DNA from: Nocardia rhamnosiphila NBRC 108938
GTDB lineage: Bacteria; Actinomycetota; Actinomycetes; Mycobacteriales; Mycobacteriaceae
Direction of reading: 5' to 3'
Length of the DNA stretch: 64,000 nucleotides
NCBI RefSeq assembly: GCF_000720425.1
Contig: NZ_JOAJ01000013.1
Location: forward strand, 1 to 64,000
Shown: in pieces, positions 29,262-38,615 of the stretch
Position numbering within the stretch: the first letter of the stretch is position 1
How the letters are laid out: each line of letters opens with the position of its first letter
The notes under the pieces: generated by a model
Seen by the model: the letters and a program-made list of their open reading frames with translations, nothing else
Told to the model about the DNA's origin: nothing
Database searches by the model: none
Made by a program: the position numbers and the translations under genes

Positions 29262-31609
29262 TCGCGTGAGAACGCCGACGCCGCCGCCATTTCCAGGTCC
29301 TGGTACGGCTTTCCGCTCACATCCTCGAGAACCTTGTGCACGATGCCCCCGGTGAACGGGAACGGAGCCCGATAACGCGTGGTCACCGACCGGCCGCCGT
29401 CCCGCCCGACGCGGACCCCCTCCCCGACACCGGAGAATACGGTGGGCTGAATGCGCATATCGGCGAACGAGCCCACCGGCTCCTCATCGATATAGAGAAC
29501 GGCCTCGCCGGTGGGGGTGAAATTGTCCGAGCGCGTTCCGCGCCGTTCGTAGCGAACTCCGAGAATGTGCTCACCGGTCGGTACCGGACGATCGGAGACC
29601 ATGACCTGATCTTCTTCGCCGAGAAAGTTGTAGAGATAGTGAAGGGTTCCGTTCTCCAGGTACAAAGTGTGTCCGCCGAGCCGGCCGCCGTGGGCGAACA
29701 GCACACCCTCGGCTGCCGTGCTGGTGATCGTGGTCTCCGCGAGCAACGCGAACGACCGGCCACTGATCTCCAGGGCCGCCCCGGGCCCCACCTCTGCCGT
29801 GCCGGGGTAGTAGACCGCCTGATCCCGTGCCTTGCCGTAGGTGGGCCGGTCACGCGTCATCATGGATACGACGTCGAGGTCGTTGAGCGGCATACCGTTG
29901 TATTTCTCCGCTTCGGCGAACCACAGCGCTTTCAGCTCCGCGAGCTTCTCGGGATGCTCGTCGGCGAGATCGTGCAGCTGGCCGCGATCGTTTTCGAGAT
30001 GGAACAGCTCCCAGCGGTCGGTATCGAATTTCCCCCAGCCGGACGGGCACGCGGCGTGCACGGTATCGGCGAACCAGCCACGATGCCAGATTCCACGCGT
30101 GCCCAGCATCGAATAGAACTGCGTGTGCTTGCCGGTGTCGGCGTCCGGGTCGTCGAGCAGAGCCCGGAAGCTCACGCCTTCGAGGGGGCGCTGCGGCACG
30201 TTGCGGACCGTTTCCGGCGGGGTGATGCCGAGTAGCTCGAACACCGTCGGCGTGATGTCGCAGACGTTGAGGTACTGGTGACGTAGTTCGCCCCGGGCCG
30301 ATATTCCGGCCGGCCACGACACCAGGCACGGGTCGGCGATACCGCCCTCGTGTGAGGCGTAGCGCTTGTACAGCTTGTACGGGGTGTTGAACGCCATCGC
30401 CCAGCCGATGCTGTAGTGGTTGTAGGTCGTCGGCGAGCCGAGTTCGTCGAGGCGGGACAGGCTGTCGTCGGTGGTGTCGATATAGCCGTTGAAGAACTTC
30501 ATCTCGTTGGCCGAACCGTTCGGACCGCCCTCGCCGCTGGCCCCGTTGTCCGACAGGACGACGATGATCGTGTTGTCCAGCTGGCCGCTTTCGTCGAGAT
30601 AGTCCAGCAACCGGCCGATCTGATCATCGGTGTAGGAGAGATAGCCGGCGAACACCTCGGCCTGCCTCCGGAACAACCGCTTCTCGTCCTCCGACAGCGA
30701 ATCCCACGGTCGCACCGTGTCCAACGCCGGCCACGGCAGGCCGTCCGCGCTCGTCGCGGTCGAGTACGGATTCATGGGCGACAGCTCGGTGTCCTCCGGT
30801 ACCAGCCCCATACGCTTCTGGTTGTCCAGGACCGATTCGCGGTATTTCTCGTAACCCATATCGAAGCGTCCGCGGTATCGGTCGGCCCATTCCGGAGACA
30901 CATGGTGTGGGGCATGTCCGCAGCCGGGGCTCAGATAGAGGAACCACGGCTTGGCGGGGGCGATCACCTTCGAATCGCGGATGAACTCGATGGATCTGTC
31001 CGCAAGGTCCCTGGAGAGGTGATAACCGTCCTCCGGGGCGTAGGGCGGAGAGACCGGGTGGTTGTCGTAGACCAGGTTCGGATACCACTGGTCGGCTTCG
31101 CCGCCGAGGAAGCCGTAGAACCTCTCGAACCCGCGCCCCAGCGGCCAATTCCGTTTCGAGGCGGCGAGATTTTCTTCCTCCAGCGGAGTCATATGCCATT
31201 TGCCGACCGCATAGGTGTTCCAGCCCTGTTCGGACAGGACTTCCGAGCACAGCGCGGTCTCCGCCGGAATCCGGCCGGACATACTGGGAAATCCGTCGGT
31301 GAATTCCTCGATGGTCGCCATACCCACCGAGGTGGCGTTCCGCCCGGTGAGCAGCGAGGCACGGCTCGGCGAGCACAACGCGGTCGTGTGGAATTGCGTG
31401 AACTGGATTCCGCGGTCGGCGATACGGCGCATATTCGGCATCTCGACCAGACCGCCGTAGCAGTCCCAGGTCCCGATGCCGATATCGTCCCACACCAGGT
31501 AGAGCACATTGGGTGCGTTCGGCGGCGCGGTGGGCTCGACATACGGCGCCCAGTCCGCGACCGAATCACGGATATCGAGTGCGATACGTCCTCGGAACTG
31601 CTCGGACAC
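29258..31609 (-). CDS. Arylsulfatase
   Basis: 783 residues from a GTG at 31609 with GGAGG 5 nt upstream, similar in length to mycobacterial AtsA/AtsD. The sulfatase signature is ALCSPSRASLLTGRN, with C79 in a CxPSR motif, the substrate of the enzyme encoded next. Metal ligands are in LVWDDIGIGT (D41, D42), SDNGASGEGG further on, and an active-site GKWHMTP Lys-His. No Sec signal is evident, so it is likely cytoplasmic. It hydrolyses sulfate esters for sulfur scavenging; the natural substrate is unknown. The C-terminal ~200 residues form the extra beta-rich domain of this long subfamily. Confidence 0.95.
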   Translation of the reverse strand: MSEQFRGRIALDIRDSVADWAPYVEPTAPPNAPNVLYLVWDDIGIGTWDCYGGLVEMPNMRRIADRGIQFTQFHTTALCSPSRASLLTGRNATSVGMATIEEFTDGFPSMSGRIPAETALCSEVLSEQGWNTYAVGKWHMTPLEEENLAASKRNWPLGRGFERFYGFLGGEADQWYPNLVYDNHPVSPPYAPEDGYHLSRDLADRSIEFIRDSKVIAPAKPWFLYLSPGCGHAPHHVSPEWADRYRGRFDMGYEKYRESVLDNQKRMGLVPEDTELSPMNPYSTATSADGLPWPALDTVRPWDSLSEDEKRLFRRQAEVFAGYLSYTDDQIGRLLDYLDESGQLDNTIIVVLSDNGASGEGGPNGSANEMKFFNGYIDTTDDSLSRLDELGSPTTYNHYSIGWAMAFNTPYKLYKRYASHEGGIADPCLVSWPAGISARGELRHQYLNVCDITPTVFELLGITPPETVRNVPQRPLEGVSFRALLDDPDADTGKHTQFYSMLGTRGIWHRGWFADTVHAACPSGWGKFDTDRWELFHLENDRGQLHDLADEHPEKLAELKALWFAEAEKYNGMPLNDLDVVSMMTRDRPTYGKARDQAVYYPGTAEVGPGAALEISGRSFALLAETTITSTAAEGVLFAHGGRLGGHTLYLENGTLHYLYNFLGEEDQVMVSDRPVPTGEHILGVRYERRGTRSDNFTPTGEAVLYIDEEPVGSFADMRIQPTVFSGVGEGVRVGRDGGRSVTTRYRAPFPFTGGIVHKVLEDVSGKPYQDLEMAAASAFSRD

Positions 31610-31849
31610 GACCACCTCCAAGACGGTGATGGGTCAACAGGGCATATCACCGAGGTCCCATGGCCGGGAGCGGACGGGTGATTGCATCGAAAGCAGGAAC
31701 TGCGGCGCTGTCGTCGACTGCGGGTGGGCCTGCGTAAGCCTATCGGTCTCCAGACCTTCGCTCCGGAGGCGGAGCCGAACAGTAGCCCGATCCCGGCCGA
31801 ACCGTGACCGGACCACAGCGAGCCCGGCTCGCGCCGCCGGACGGTCGGT

Positions 31850-33094
31850 TCAGTGTCTGCGCGCGAGCATGGTGGCGGCGGCCAGTATCGGGGTCGCCGT
31901 CGCGGTGACCGTGGCCCCGAGCGGGGTATCGGTGGCTCGAATCCAGCGGACGGTCCGCATGGCCGCGGTGAGGGTTTCACTTCCCCGTATCCGCATCTCC
32001 CCCTCGAACCGGCTCACGGCGACGGGCAGCGTGGTCGTACCGGAAGCGACCGCGCGCAGGTTCGCGAGCAGACTCGCGGCGTCGCGGATGGCGGCCCCGG
32101 CGCCCATACCGGCGGTGGGCGGGGTGGCGTGGACGGCGTCGCCGAGAGCCGTGACAGGGCCGGCGGCCCACGGCGCCAGATCCTGGGCCCGGGTCGATGC
32201 CGCGTTGAAGCGGAAGGCGGCGATACTGCCGGGCTCGGCTCGTTCGACGACCTCGAGCGCGCGCCGGCTCCAGCCGCCGCGACCGAAAGCGGCGAGCAGC
32301 GCGGACCGGAGCGCGGTGCCGCGGAGCGTGCGCATCGCCTCGGTCGCGGTGGACTCGGGAAACATCGCGCCCCAGATATAGGTCGGTCCGGTGGTGACCG
32401 CTTCCCGGCCCTCGGGCGCGTCGAGCACGGCGTTGCCCACCGGGTCGAGGAAACCGATATACAGCGCCGTGGCGTGCGGGCCGATCGCCATACCCGAGCG
32501 CGATCCGAGCCGCTGCCGCTCGGATATGCCGAGGTGTTCTGCGCCGGTCCGGCCGGAGAAACCGATTATCCCGGTGGGTTCGCTGGTGGGCCCGCCCGCC
32601 AGATATCGGGCGACCGTTGAGTGGGCGCCGTCCGCGCCTACCAGCAGATCACCCCGGCACGCGGGTCCGTCGGCGAATACAGCCGCGGGTTCGCCGTCCG
32701 CGGCGCGGGCGATCGCGGTGACCGTCCGGCCCAGCCGCAGGTCGGGTCCGACCGCGTCGGCCAGCACGGTCCGCAGGGTGATGCGGTCGATATCGACGCT
32801 CGGGCTGTCACCGAGCAGCGGCCCGTACGTCAGGAGGCGCCCGCGCCGGTCCCAGAGCGCGTCCCGGTCGCGCAGCCGCAACGCCGACGCCGATCGCAAG
32901 AGCCGCTCGAAGATCTCCGGTGCGACGAGTTCCCGGAGCGCCGCCTGCGCGCGGCCGTCGAGTGTGATGTGGTAGCCCCCGGTCTCCGCGACGTCGTGAT
33001 CGCGATCGAAGACCGATACCTCGAAGTTGTGCCGGCGTAGTCCGGCGGCCAGCGCCAGGCCGCCGATTCCGCCTCCGACGATGATGATGCGCAT
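31850..33094 (-). CDS. FAD-dependent monooxygenase (aromatic hydroxylase type)
   Basis: 414 residues from ATG 33094. The dinucleotide fold MRIIIVGGGIGGLALAAGLR opens the protein, the ribose-binding DG motif is in LVGADGAHSTVARYL, and the second FAD motif is in VTALGDAVHATPPTAGMGAG. This is the group A flavoprotein hydroxylase pattern (salicylate/6-hydroxynicotinate hydroxylase-like, also tetracycline-modifying enzymes). The substrate is unknown. It is divergent from a WYL regulator gene with an inverted repeat between them, suggesting direct control. Confidence 0.93.
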   Translation of the reverse strand: MRIIIVGGGIGGLALAAGLRRHNFEVSVFDRDHDVAETGGYHITLDGRAQAALRELVAPEIFERLLRSASALRLRDRDALWDRRGRLLTYGPLLGDSPSVDIDRITLRTVLADAVGPDLRLGRTVTAIARAADGEPAAVFADGPACRGDLLVGADGAHSTVARYLAGGPTSEPTGIIGFSGRTGAEHLGISERQRLGSRSGMAIGPHATALYIGFLDPVGNAVLDAPEGREAVTTGPTYIWGAMFPESTATEAMRTLRGTALRSALLAAFGRGGWSRRALEVVERAEPGSIAAFRFNAASTRAQDLAPWAAGPVTALGDAVHATPPTAGMGAGAAIRDAASLLANLRAVASGTTTLPVAVSRFEGEMRIRGSETLTAAMRTVRWIRATDTPLGATVTATATPILAAATMLARRH

Positions 33095-33150
33095 TGTGTT
33101 CCGGCTCCTCGAGCTGATGTCGGACGATTTCCGGCCCGACACTGCCATCG

Positions 33151-33175
33151 GTAGTGGCCGTCGAATGTCCACTAC
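33151..33175. promoter_or_regulatory. Candidate WYL-regulator operator
   Basis: GTAGTGG / CCACTAC, 7-bp perfect arms with an 11-nt spacer, lies between the divergent monooxygenase and WYL genes and ends 9 bp before the regulator's GTG. Confidence 0.55.
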
Positions 33176-33184
33176 TTTGAAGCG

Positions 33185-34198
33185 GTGGCCGATACCTCCC
33201 GGCGCGCACTGCGCCTGCTGTCGCTGCTCGCCACTCGACGGAGCTGGTCGCTCGGTGCCCTCGCCGCCCGGCTGGAGGTCAGCGAGCGAACCGTGCGGCG
33301 GGATATCGAAACATTGCGCTCGCTCGACTATCCGGTCGTCACGCTCCGCGGGCCGGCCGGCGGTTATCGGCTCGGGGCGGGCCACACACTGCCCCCGCTG
33401 CAATTCGACGAGGACCAAGCGCTCGCGGTCGCGGTAGCGCTACAGACCGCCCCGACCACGGTGTCCGGCCTCGCCGCCGACACCGAACGGGCCTTGGAGG
33501 CACTCGAACAGGTCATGCCCGTCAGGCTGCGCGCGGCCGTGGAAGCATTGCGGCTGACGAGTTTGCAGAACTACTGGGAGTTTCCGGCGCCACCCATCGA
33601 GGCATCGGTGTTGCAGGCCGCGGGCAGTGCCGTACGCCGTCACGAGATGCTCATCGTCGAAACCCTCGGGCCCGACGGCACCCGCCCCGACCCCGGTACC
33701 GCCGAGTTCGCGCCGGCCCGGCGCATCGAACCCCACCACCTGGTGGTCTGGGCAGGCCGGTGGTACCTGGTCGGATACGACCACGCCGACGTCGGCTGGC
33801 GGGTGCACCGACTCGACCGCCTCCACCTGCACCCGCCCACGGGTATTCGGTTCACACCCCGCGAGCTGCCCGGCGGCGATCTCGCCGACCTGGTCATGAG
33901 TACCCACGACCGCGGGGACACTCCGGCCGCGTGGGAGTGCACCGGAAGCGCGCGGTTGAATCTGCCGGCGGAGACGGTCGCGCGCTGGGCGCCCGGCGGA
34001 TCGGTGGTCGAGCACCTCGATGCCGCTCACTGCCGGCTCACGGTCGGTGCCTGGTCCTGGGCCGGTGTCGCGGGACTGCTCGCCACATTCGATACCGACC
34101 TCACCGACATCGAGCCTCCGGAACTGGTGGATGCCTGCCGTCGGCTGGGGCGACGGTGGCGGACCATCGCCGGTGACGCCGAACCGGCCCACTCGTGA
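33185..34198 (+). CDS. YafY-type HTH/WYL-domain transcriptional regulator
   Basis: 337 residues from GTG 33185. The N-terminal winged helix reads RRALRLLSLLATRR, then LAARLEVSERTVRRDIETLR and GPAGGYRLGAG. The WYL domain follows at about 140-230 (RRIEPHHLVVWAGRWYLVGY, VGWRVHRLDRLH), with a C-terminal WCX-like extension. Such proteins sense small ligands or nucleic acids through the WYL fold. It is divergent from the FAD monooxygenase, its probable target. Confidence 0.94.
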   Translation: MADTSRRALRLLSLLATRRSWSLGALAARLEVSERTVRRDIETLRSLDYPVVTLRGPAGGYRLGAGHTLPPLQFDEDQALAVAVALQTAPTTVSGLAADTERALEALEQVMPVRLRAAVEALRLTSLQNYWEFPAPPIEASVLQAAGSAVRRHEMLIVETLGPDGTRPDPGTAEFAPARRIEPHHLVVWAGRWYLVGYDHADVGWRVHRLDRLHLHPPTGIRFTPRELPGGDLADLVMSTHDRGDTPAAWECTGSARLNLPAETVARWAPGGSVVEHLDAAHCRLTVGAWSWAGVAGLLATFDTDLTDIEPPELVDACRRLGRRWRTIAGDAEPAHS

Positions 34199-34412
34199 AC
34201 GCGGGGCGTCGACCGTAGGCACACGGACTCGACCATCTGTCTCTCTATTCGGCGACGGAATCGTGTTCGTACCCAGAACTTGCCGGGGTCGGCATCGATC
34301 CCTGGATCGTCGGCGATGGCGCTGATTCTTCCGGGGGCTCCAGCTGCTGTTCCGGCACCGGTGCGCGCCGCAAAGCACGTTTGATCTCTCGACCTGCCGA
34401 TAGGATTGATCC

Positions 34413-34484
34413 ATGTATCACGTGACGCCACCAGGCGCGACACCGGCGGTGTCGACGGGTGATGCGACGCGGCGGCGCAGATGA
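34413..34484 (+). CDS. Possible 23-residue leader ORF
   Basis: A short frame MYHVTPPGATPAVSTGDATR followed by three Arg, whose TGA overlaps the ATG of the zeta-like kinase gene (ATGA). TAGGAT lies about 6 nt before it and could be a -10 element of a leaderless message. Coupling would explain why the kinase gene lacks a ribosome binding site. Evidence is positional only. Confidence 0.3.
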   Translation: MYHVTPPGATPAVSTGDATRRRR

Positions 34485-35515
34485 GCAAGCTCGTGAGTCT
34501 GCTCCCGGAGGCCCGGACTCGACTTCAGGATGCGATACTGACCGCTGGTGCTCGGATAATGCGCAACAACAAAGTAATCGCGGGCGCGGTGATGCAGGTA
34601 CAACGGATCAAACACGCCGATACCTTCAACGGAAAAGTAGTTCCGGAAACACTACGGAACGCCCCGGACGGAAAACCCCTGCAATCGGTGGAACATCCGA
34701 CCTTCGTGATGGTTTCGGCTCAGCCGGGGGCGGGCAAGACCACGGCGGTACACGGCATGCTGTCCTCGTTCGCCGATCAGGGCGGGGCGGCGCGGATAGC
34801 CGGGGATTCCTATCGGAAGTATCACCCCAGATACGAACAAATAGTGGCGGACAACGCCGTCACCACCGGGCGTCCATTTCTTCCGGACACCTTCGTGCTC
34901 CGCTCCATGGCATTGGATTATGCAATGAAGAAGCGTTTCAATATCGCCTACGAAAGCGCCGGCGGTATGAGTGCGCGTGGTGAGTTGGACACGGCAAGAA
35001 AGGCTATGGAGGACGGTTACCGGGGTGAATTCATCGGTATCGCCGTGCCCGACGAAGAGAGTAGCCTGTCCAGTATTATTCGCTGCGTCGATCAATGGTT
35101 CGAGACCGGTTCGGGTCGATACGTGGACCCTGTCGCGCAGAAAAAAGCTTCCGCAAGCGTATCGGATTTTATCCGAAGCCTGGAGTCGGACAACCCGACC
35201 GTTCCGGTGGACCAGATCACGATCCGCTCGCGAAGCGATGTGCTGTACACCAATGAGCGTCTGGACACGGGGCAATGGGTCAAGGACGACCCGGAGGGTG
35301 CATGGAGTGCCTTCGAGGCCGAACGTAACCGTCCCCCGTCGACCGAGGAGAAGATGGCCTTTACCGAACGGGTGGCCGAGACGCGCCACAAGCTCGAATC
35401 CGCGATCGACTCGACTCGTGCGGACCCGGCCAAGTCGACCCAATTGCAGTCGCTGCTGGATGATCTCGACCGGCTCGCCGAGCAATCCCGGCCGTGGCTG
35501 GCACGGACCGAATGA
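34481..35515 (+). CDS. Zeta-toxin-like kinase
   Basis: 344 residues. P-loop QPGAGKTT at 81-88, then the zeta-type acceptor segment GDSYRKYHPRYEQI, with D109 at the catalytic position. The later part (YESAGGMSARGELDTARKAM, GYRGEFIGIAVPDEESSLSS, WFETGSGRYVDP) matches the substrate arm of zeta/PezT toxins, which phosphorylate UDP-N-acetylglucosamine. The first 70 residues are a helical extension. No epsilon/PezA antitoxin gene is adjacent. Codon use is visibly less G+C-rich than the surroundings, suggesting acquisition. A second P-loop protein of the same type follows 54 bp later. Confidence 0.85.
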   Translation: MSKLVSLLPEARTRLQDAILTAGARIMRNNKVIAGAVMQVQRIKHADTFNGKVVPETLRNAPDGKPLQSVEHPTFVMVSAQPGAGKTTAVHGMLSSFADQGGAARIAGDSYRKYHPRYEQIVADNAVTTGRPFLPDTFVLRSMALDYAMKKRFNIAYESAGGMSARGELDTARKAMEDGYRGEFIGIAVPDEESSLSSIIRCVDQWFETGSGRYVDPVAQKKASASVSDFIRSLESDNPTVPVDQITIRSRSDVLYTNERLDTGQWVKDDPEGAWSAFEAERNRPPSTEEKMAFTERVAETRHKLESAIDSTRADPAKSTQLQSLLDDLDRLAEQSRPWLARTE

Positions 35516-35569
35516 TCGGATCTCGACAGAACCGCGTGGACCGCCGGGGTACGGAGAAGCGAAGGAAAC

Positions 35570-36370
35570 ATGATTCCCGAACACGACGAAAGTCTGTACT
35601 ACGAATGCGCTGCGGAGATCGCCATCAGCCTGATGGCGCAGTGCAGTGCCGTACAGTCTATTGCCGAATATGTCGGAGACAGTGCCGTCCAGGGACAGAT
35701 GAAGTATCTTCGCCGTGCTTATCTTGCCGAATTATCGCGGTTGGATCCGGGAGACGCCGCCTGTGTGCGACAGCAGATTCGCAGCTGGGGGTCCGTCCTC
35801 ACCGGCAAGGTGGAAGCGCCTCGCCCTTATGGCGCGGAGCGCCGCCCTGCGGTGGACTACCGCCTGGAGCGCGACGAGCACGCGAGAATCTTCCGGGATT
35901 CGATAGCGGTGGAGATCTGTGGAAACAGTTCGGAGAGCGCGGCGCCGGCGGCCGTGATAGTTATGGGTGCACCGGGCGCCGGCAAAACCACTGTTCGGCA
36001 GCACCTCTTGGCCGAATGGAGCCGGGAACTCCCGATCGTGATCGATCCGGAGCTCTATCTGGCCTATCATCCGAACAGCTGGGACCTTGTACTCGCCGAC
36101 GACGATGCGGCCCGTGAGGTCCTGATGGCCGATGCTCTGGGATGGGTAGCGATGGCACTCGATGTGGCCGTCACCGGCCGTCGCAACGTGCTGCTGGAGG
36201 TCGGTGCCGAATCGACCGACCCCGCAGCCGGATTTGCGAAAATGTTCCATGACAACGGTTATCGGGTGAGTATCGAATTCACCACCGCTCCGGAAGCGGA
36301 ACGGCTCATGCATCTCGGCATGCGTTACCAGGCCCGCCACGGGAATTGGGGGGCGTTGGCCGTCGAGTGA
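35570..36370 (+). CDS. Zeta-toxin-like kinase, C-terminally short
   Basis: 266 residues. A helical N-terminal region of ~125 residues precedes the P-loop GAPGAGKTTVRQHLL (133-147) and the zeta-type IDPELYLAYHPNSW (D159). The protein continues through VLLEVGAESTDPAAGFAKMF and GYRVSIEFTTAPEAERL but stops at WGALAVE, before the GxGRxV arm and C-terminal helices seen in the previous gene. It may be a truncated toxin or a kinase-like antitoxin domain. The N-terminal part could be an inhibitory domain. Lower G+C, like its neighbour. ORF ends before a bidirectional hairpin. Confidence 0.8.
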   Translation: MIPEHDESLYYECAAEIAISLMAQCSAVQSIAEYVGDSAVQGQMKYLRRAYLAELSRLDPGDAACVRQQIRSWGSVLTGKVEAPRPYGAERRPAVDYRLERDEHARIFRDSIAVEICGNSSESAAPAAVIVMGAPGAGKTTVRQHLLAEWSRELPIVIDPELYLAYHPNSWDLVLADDDAAREVLMADALGWVAMALDVAVTGRRNVLLEVGAESTDPAAGFAKMFHDNGYRVSIEFTTAPEAERLMHLGMRYQARHGNWGALAVE

Positions 36371-36464
36371 AGTGGCGACGAGGTGGCCGATTGATCGACC
36401 GCGAGGATCACCGCCCGCCCGGCTCGCACTCGGCATGTCGTAATGGCCGTGCCACGCACATGCG

Positions 36465-36500
36465 GACGATGCCGCTGCGGAAACAGACAGCGGCATCGTC
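36465..36500. terminator. Bidirectional terminator
   Basis: A 13-bp perfect stem (GACGATGCCGCTG / CAGCGGCATCGTC) with a 10-nt loop lies between the convergent zeta-like gene (ends 36370) and the minus-strand gene ending at 36513. It serves either strand. Confidence 0.75.
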
Positions 36501-36512
36501 GAGAAAGTGATT

Positions 36513-38615
36513 TCAGGTTTCGCGGGCGGCCTGGAGCAGGGCGTTGGCGAACTTCACCATCTGAGCCGGGCCGCCGTACCAGGCGGTGACCGCGGAGAGG
36601 ACCGCGGCTCGGGCCTCGCGTGCGGCGCGGGCCACCTCCGCGGCCGACACCTCGCCCGTCTCCGCCTGTCCGGCCAGGACTTCGAGATCATCGCTCGCGG
36701 TCAGCAAACGCATGATGAGGTGGATATCTATATCGGCGCCTTCCTCGCTGCGGCTGTGCCGGGATGCGGTGTCCTCCACCGGTGCCGGGTGCCGGGCCGC
36801 CGGCAGCGCCGGTACCGGTTCCGGTGCGGGGCCCGACAGCGCCGCCTCCGGACGGTCCGGCGCCGCGGACTTGGCGGCCTCGGCCTCGGCCGCCTCACGC
36901 GCCCGCCGGGAGCGGCGTGTTTCCAGCGGCGGCCGCGAATCGGCTTCCTCACCCGATTCCGGGGCCGGCTCGCCCGCGGTGTCGGGTACGAGGGTCAGCG
37001 GCGACAACGCAGCGGCGGTGGTTTCCGGTGCCTCCTCGGCCGGTTCGTCGGATCCGGAGTGCCGGGGATCCTCGGACTCCAGGATTCGGGTGAGCAATTC
37101 GGCCACCGGCGCGCCGGATTCGTCGCCGGGGTCGGTACCGTGCGCGGGTTCGGGCTCCAGCAGCCGGTCGAGGATCGGGGTGCCGTCCGGTGGGGCCAGC
37201 CGCGGCGGAGCGGTATGCGCACCGGTCTCGTCGGCCGGATCCGCTTCTTCGGGCTGTACCGCGATCCGCAGCGCGGGTTGCTGATCGCCATGGGCGCCCG
37301 GTTGTTCGTCGTCGGTGTTGTACCGGGCGGCGGACCGCGGCAACCGACGCGGCGCCGGCAGTTCGCGTTCGCTGTCCGCGGCCTCGGACGGGTCGCCGGT
37401 CTGCGCCGGTTCCGGCGGACTCACGGCGTTCGTCGAAAGCGCCTCGTGGGCGTTGGGCGCCACCGTGTTCGTCCCGTCGGCCGGGGCGGGGGCGTGCCGG
37501 GCCGCCGACCGCGGCAGGCGCCGGGCCGGCAGCGGCGGGGCGGCGGATTCCTCCTCGGCGCCCGGACCGGGGGCGGTGCGGCCGTGGGAGCTACGGGTGG
37601 GCAGTCCGCGCGACGGCAGCTCCGGCCGGGTGCCGGGATCGCCGTCGAGTGCGGTCTCGCGCTCCTCGCCCGGAGCCCCGGACAGCGGGTGCGGATCGGT
37701 GACCGCGACCGCGGGGTTCTCTTCCTGCCCGGGCGCATACTGGTCCTCGAACGGGTTGAACGCGTCGGCCGGTGCGCCGGATTCGGTGAGATCGAGTTTG
37801 CGGCGCCGGCCCCCGGTTTCCAGCGGGTGCGGTACCGGTTCGTCTCCGATCGAGCTGAGCCAGCTCGGCAGCGACCCGGTGTCCGCGGTTGGATCGCCGT
37901 AGTTGTCGGGTCGCTGCGGTGTCTCGGGCGGCAGCGGATAGGCGGACTCCAACGAGCCCGACGTGGGCAATTGAGTGGTCGGGACGGAGAACGAATCGGG
38001 CCGGCCGGCCGCGGGATCGGCGGACGGCGGCAACTCGGTCGCGTACGGCGATCCGGGCGCGGGGATACGTGCCGAGGAGGCGAGTGCGGCCGAGTGGTCG
38101 CCGGCCTGGCCGGGGCCCGGCGGCGAGATGCGCGGCAGCGCCCCGGGATCGGTTCGTCCGGGATCGCTCACGGGTCCGGCGCTGTGCCGGGTGGACAGCG
38201 CGGCGGTATCCGGTCCGTTGGGATCGTCGGGAGGTGCGGGGAACTGGGACGGGTCCGTGGGTGAGGTACTGAAGCGGGAATCCGGTTCCTGATTACCGGA
38301 TGTCATGACGCCGACAGCGGCGGTGTCACCGATGACTCCGGGGGTGTTCCAGGCGGCGAACGGGTCCAATGCCGCCGATCCGCCGGTGCTGTGCTGGTTC
38401 TGCGCGGGAGTGGACGGTGGTGCGGGGGTCCACGTATAACCGTGATCCGGTACGGAATCGGATCGGTTCGTGGCGCCGTTCGTTCCATTCGCCGAATCGA
38501 ATTGGTTCGATCCGAAGCCGGCGAAGCCCCTCGACTCGGAGTTCTCTTGCGCGCGGCCGTACTCCTCCTGGCGGCCGCGACGTTCGTCTCCGAGGCTGGC
38601 ATTTTCGGCATCCAT
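36513..38615 (-). CDS. Large disordered Pro/Ala/Glu-rich protein with helical C-terminus
   Basis: 700 residues from ATG 38615 (MDAENASLGDERRGRQEEYG). Residues up to ~600 are low complexity, rich in Pro, Ala, Glu, Ser and Asp, with no signal peptide or membrane segment. The motif RRLPRSAAR occurs twice in the middle, with a related LPTRSSHGR nearby. A basic patch RRSRRAREAAEAEAAKS leads to a folded-looking C-terminal helical domain of ~90 residues (DIDIHLIMRLLTASDDLEVL to FANALLQAARET). I do not recognise it. The repeated motif could be a binding or phosphorylation site. The 321 bp upstream (38616-38936) hold only its promoter region; nothing else was seen there. Confidence 0.8.
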   Translation of the reverse strand: MDAENASLGDERRGRQEEYGRAQENSESRGFAGFGSNQFDSANGTNGATNRSDSVPDHGYTWTPAPPSTPAQNQHSTGGSAALDPFAAWNTPGVIGDTAAVGVMTSGNQEPDSRFSTSPTDPSQFPAPPDDPNGPDTAALSTRHSAGPVSDPGRTDPGALPRISPPGPGQAGDHSAALASSARIPAPGSPYATELPPSADPAAGRPDSFSVPTTQLPTSGSLESAYPLPPETPQRPDNYGDPTADTGSLPSWLSSIGDEPVPHPLETGGRRRKLDLTESGAPADAFNPFEDQYAPGQEENPAVAVTDPHPLSGAPGEERETALDGDPGTRPELPSRGLPTRSSHGRTAPGPGAEEESAAPPLPARRLPRSAARHAPAPADGTNTVAPNAHEALSTNAVSPPEPAQTGDPSEAADSERELPAPRRLPRSAARYNTDDEQPGAHGDQQPALRIAVQPEEADPADETGAHTAPPRLAPPDGTPILDRLLEPEPAHGTDPGDESGAPVAELLTRILESEDPRHSGSDEPAEEAPETTAAALSPLTLVPDTAGEPAPESGEEADSRPPLETRRSRRAREAAEAEAAKSAAPDRPEAALSGPAPEPVPALPAARHPAPVEDTASRHSRSEEGADIDIHLIMRLLTASDDLEVLAGQAETGEVSAAEVARAAREARAAVLSAVTAWYGGPAQMVKFANALLQAARET

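Noticed and set aside
27994..29375. Plus-strand frames antisense to the formylglycine-generating enzyme and sulfatase
   Set aside because: The minus-strand proteins have full catalytic motifs; the plus frames have none.
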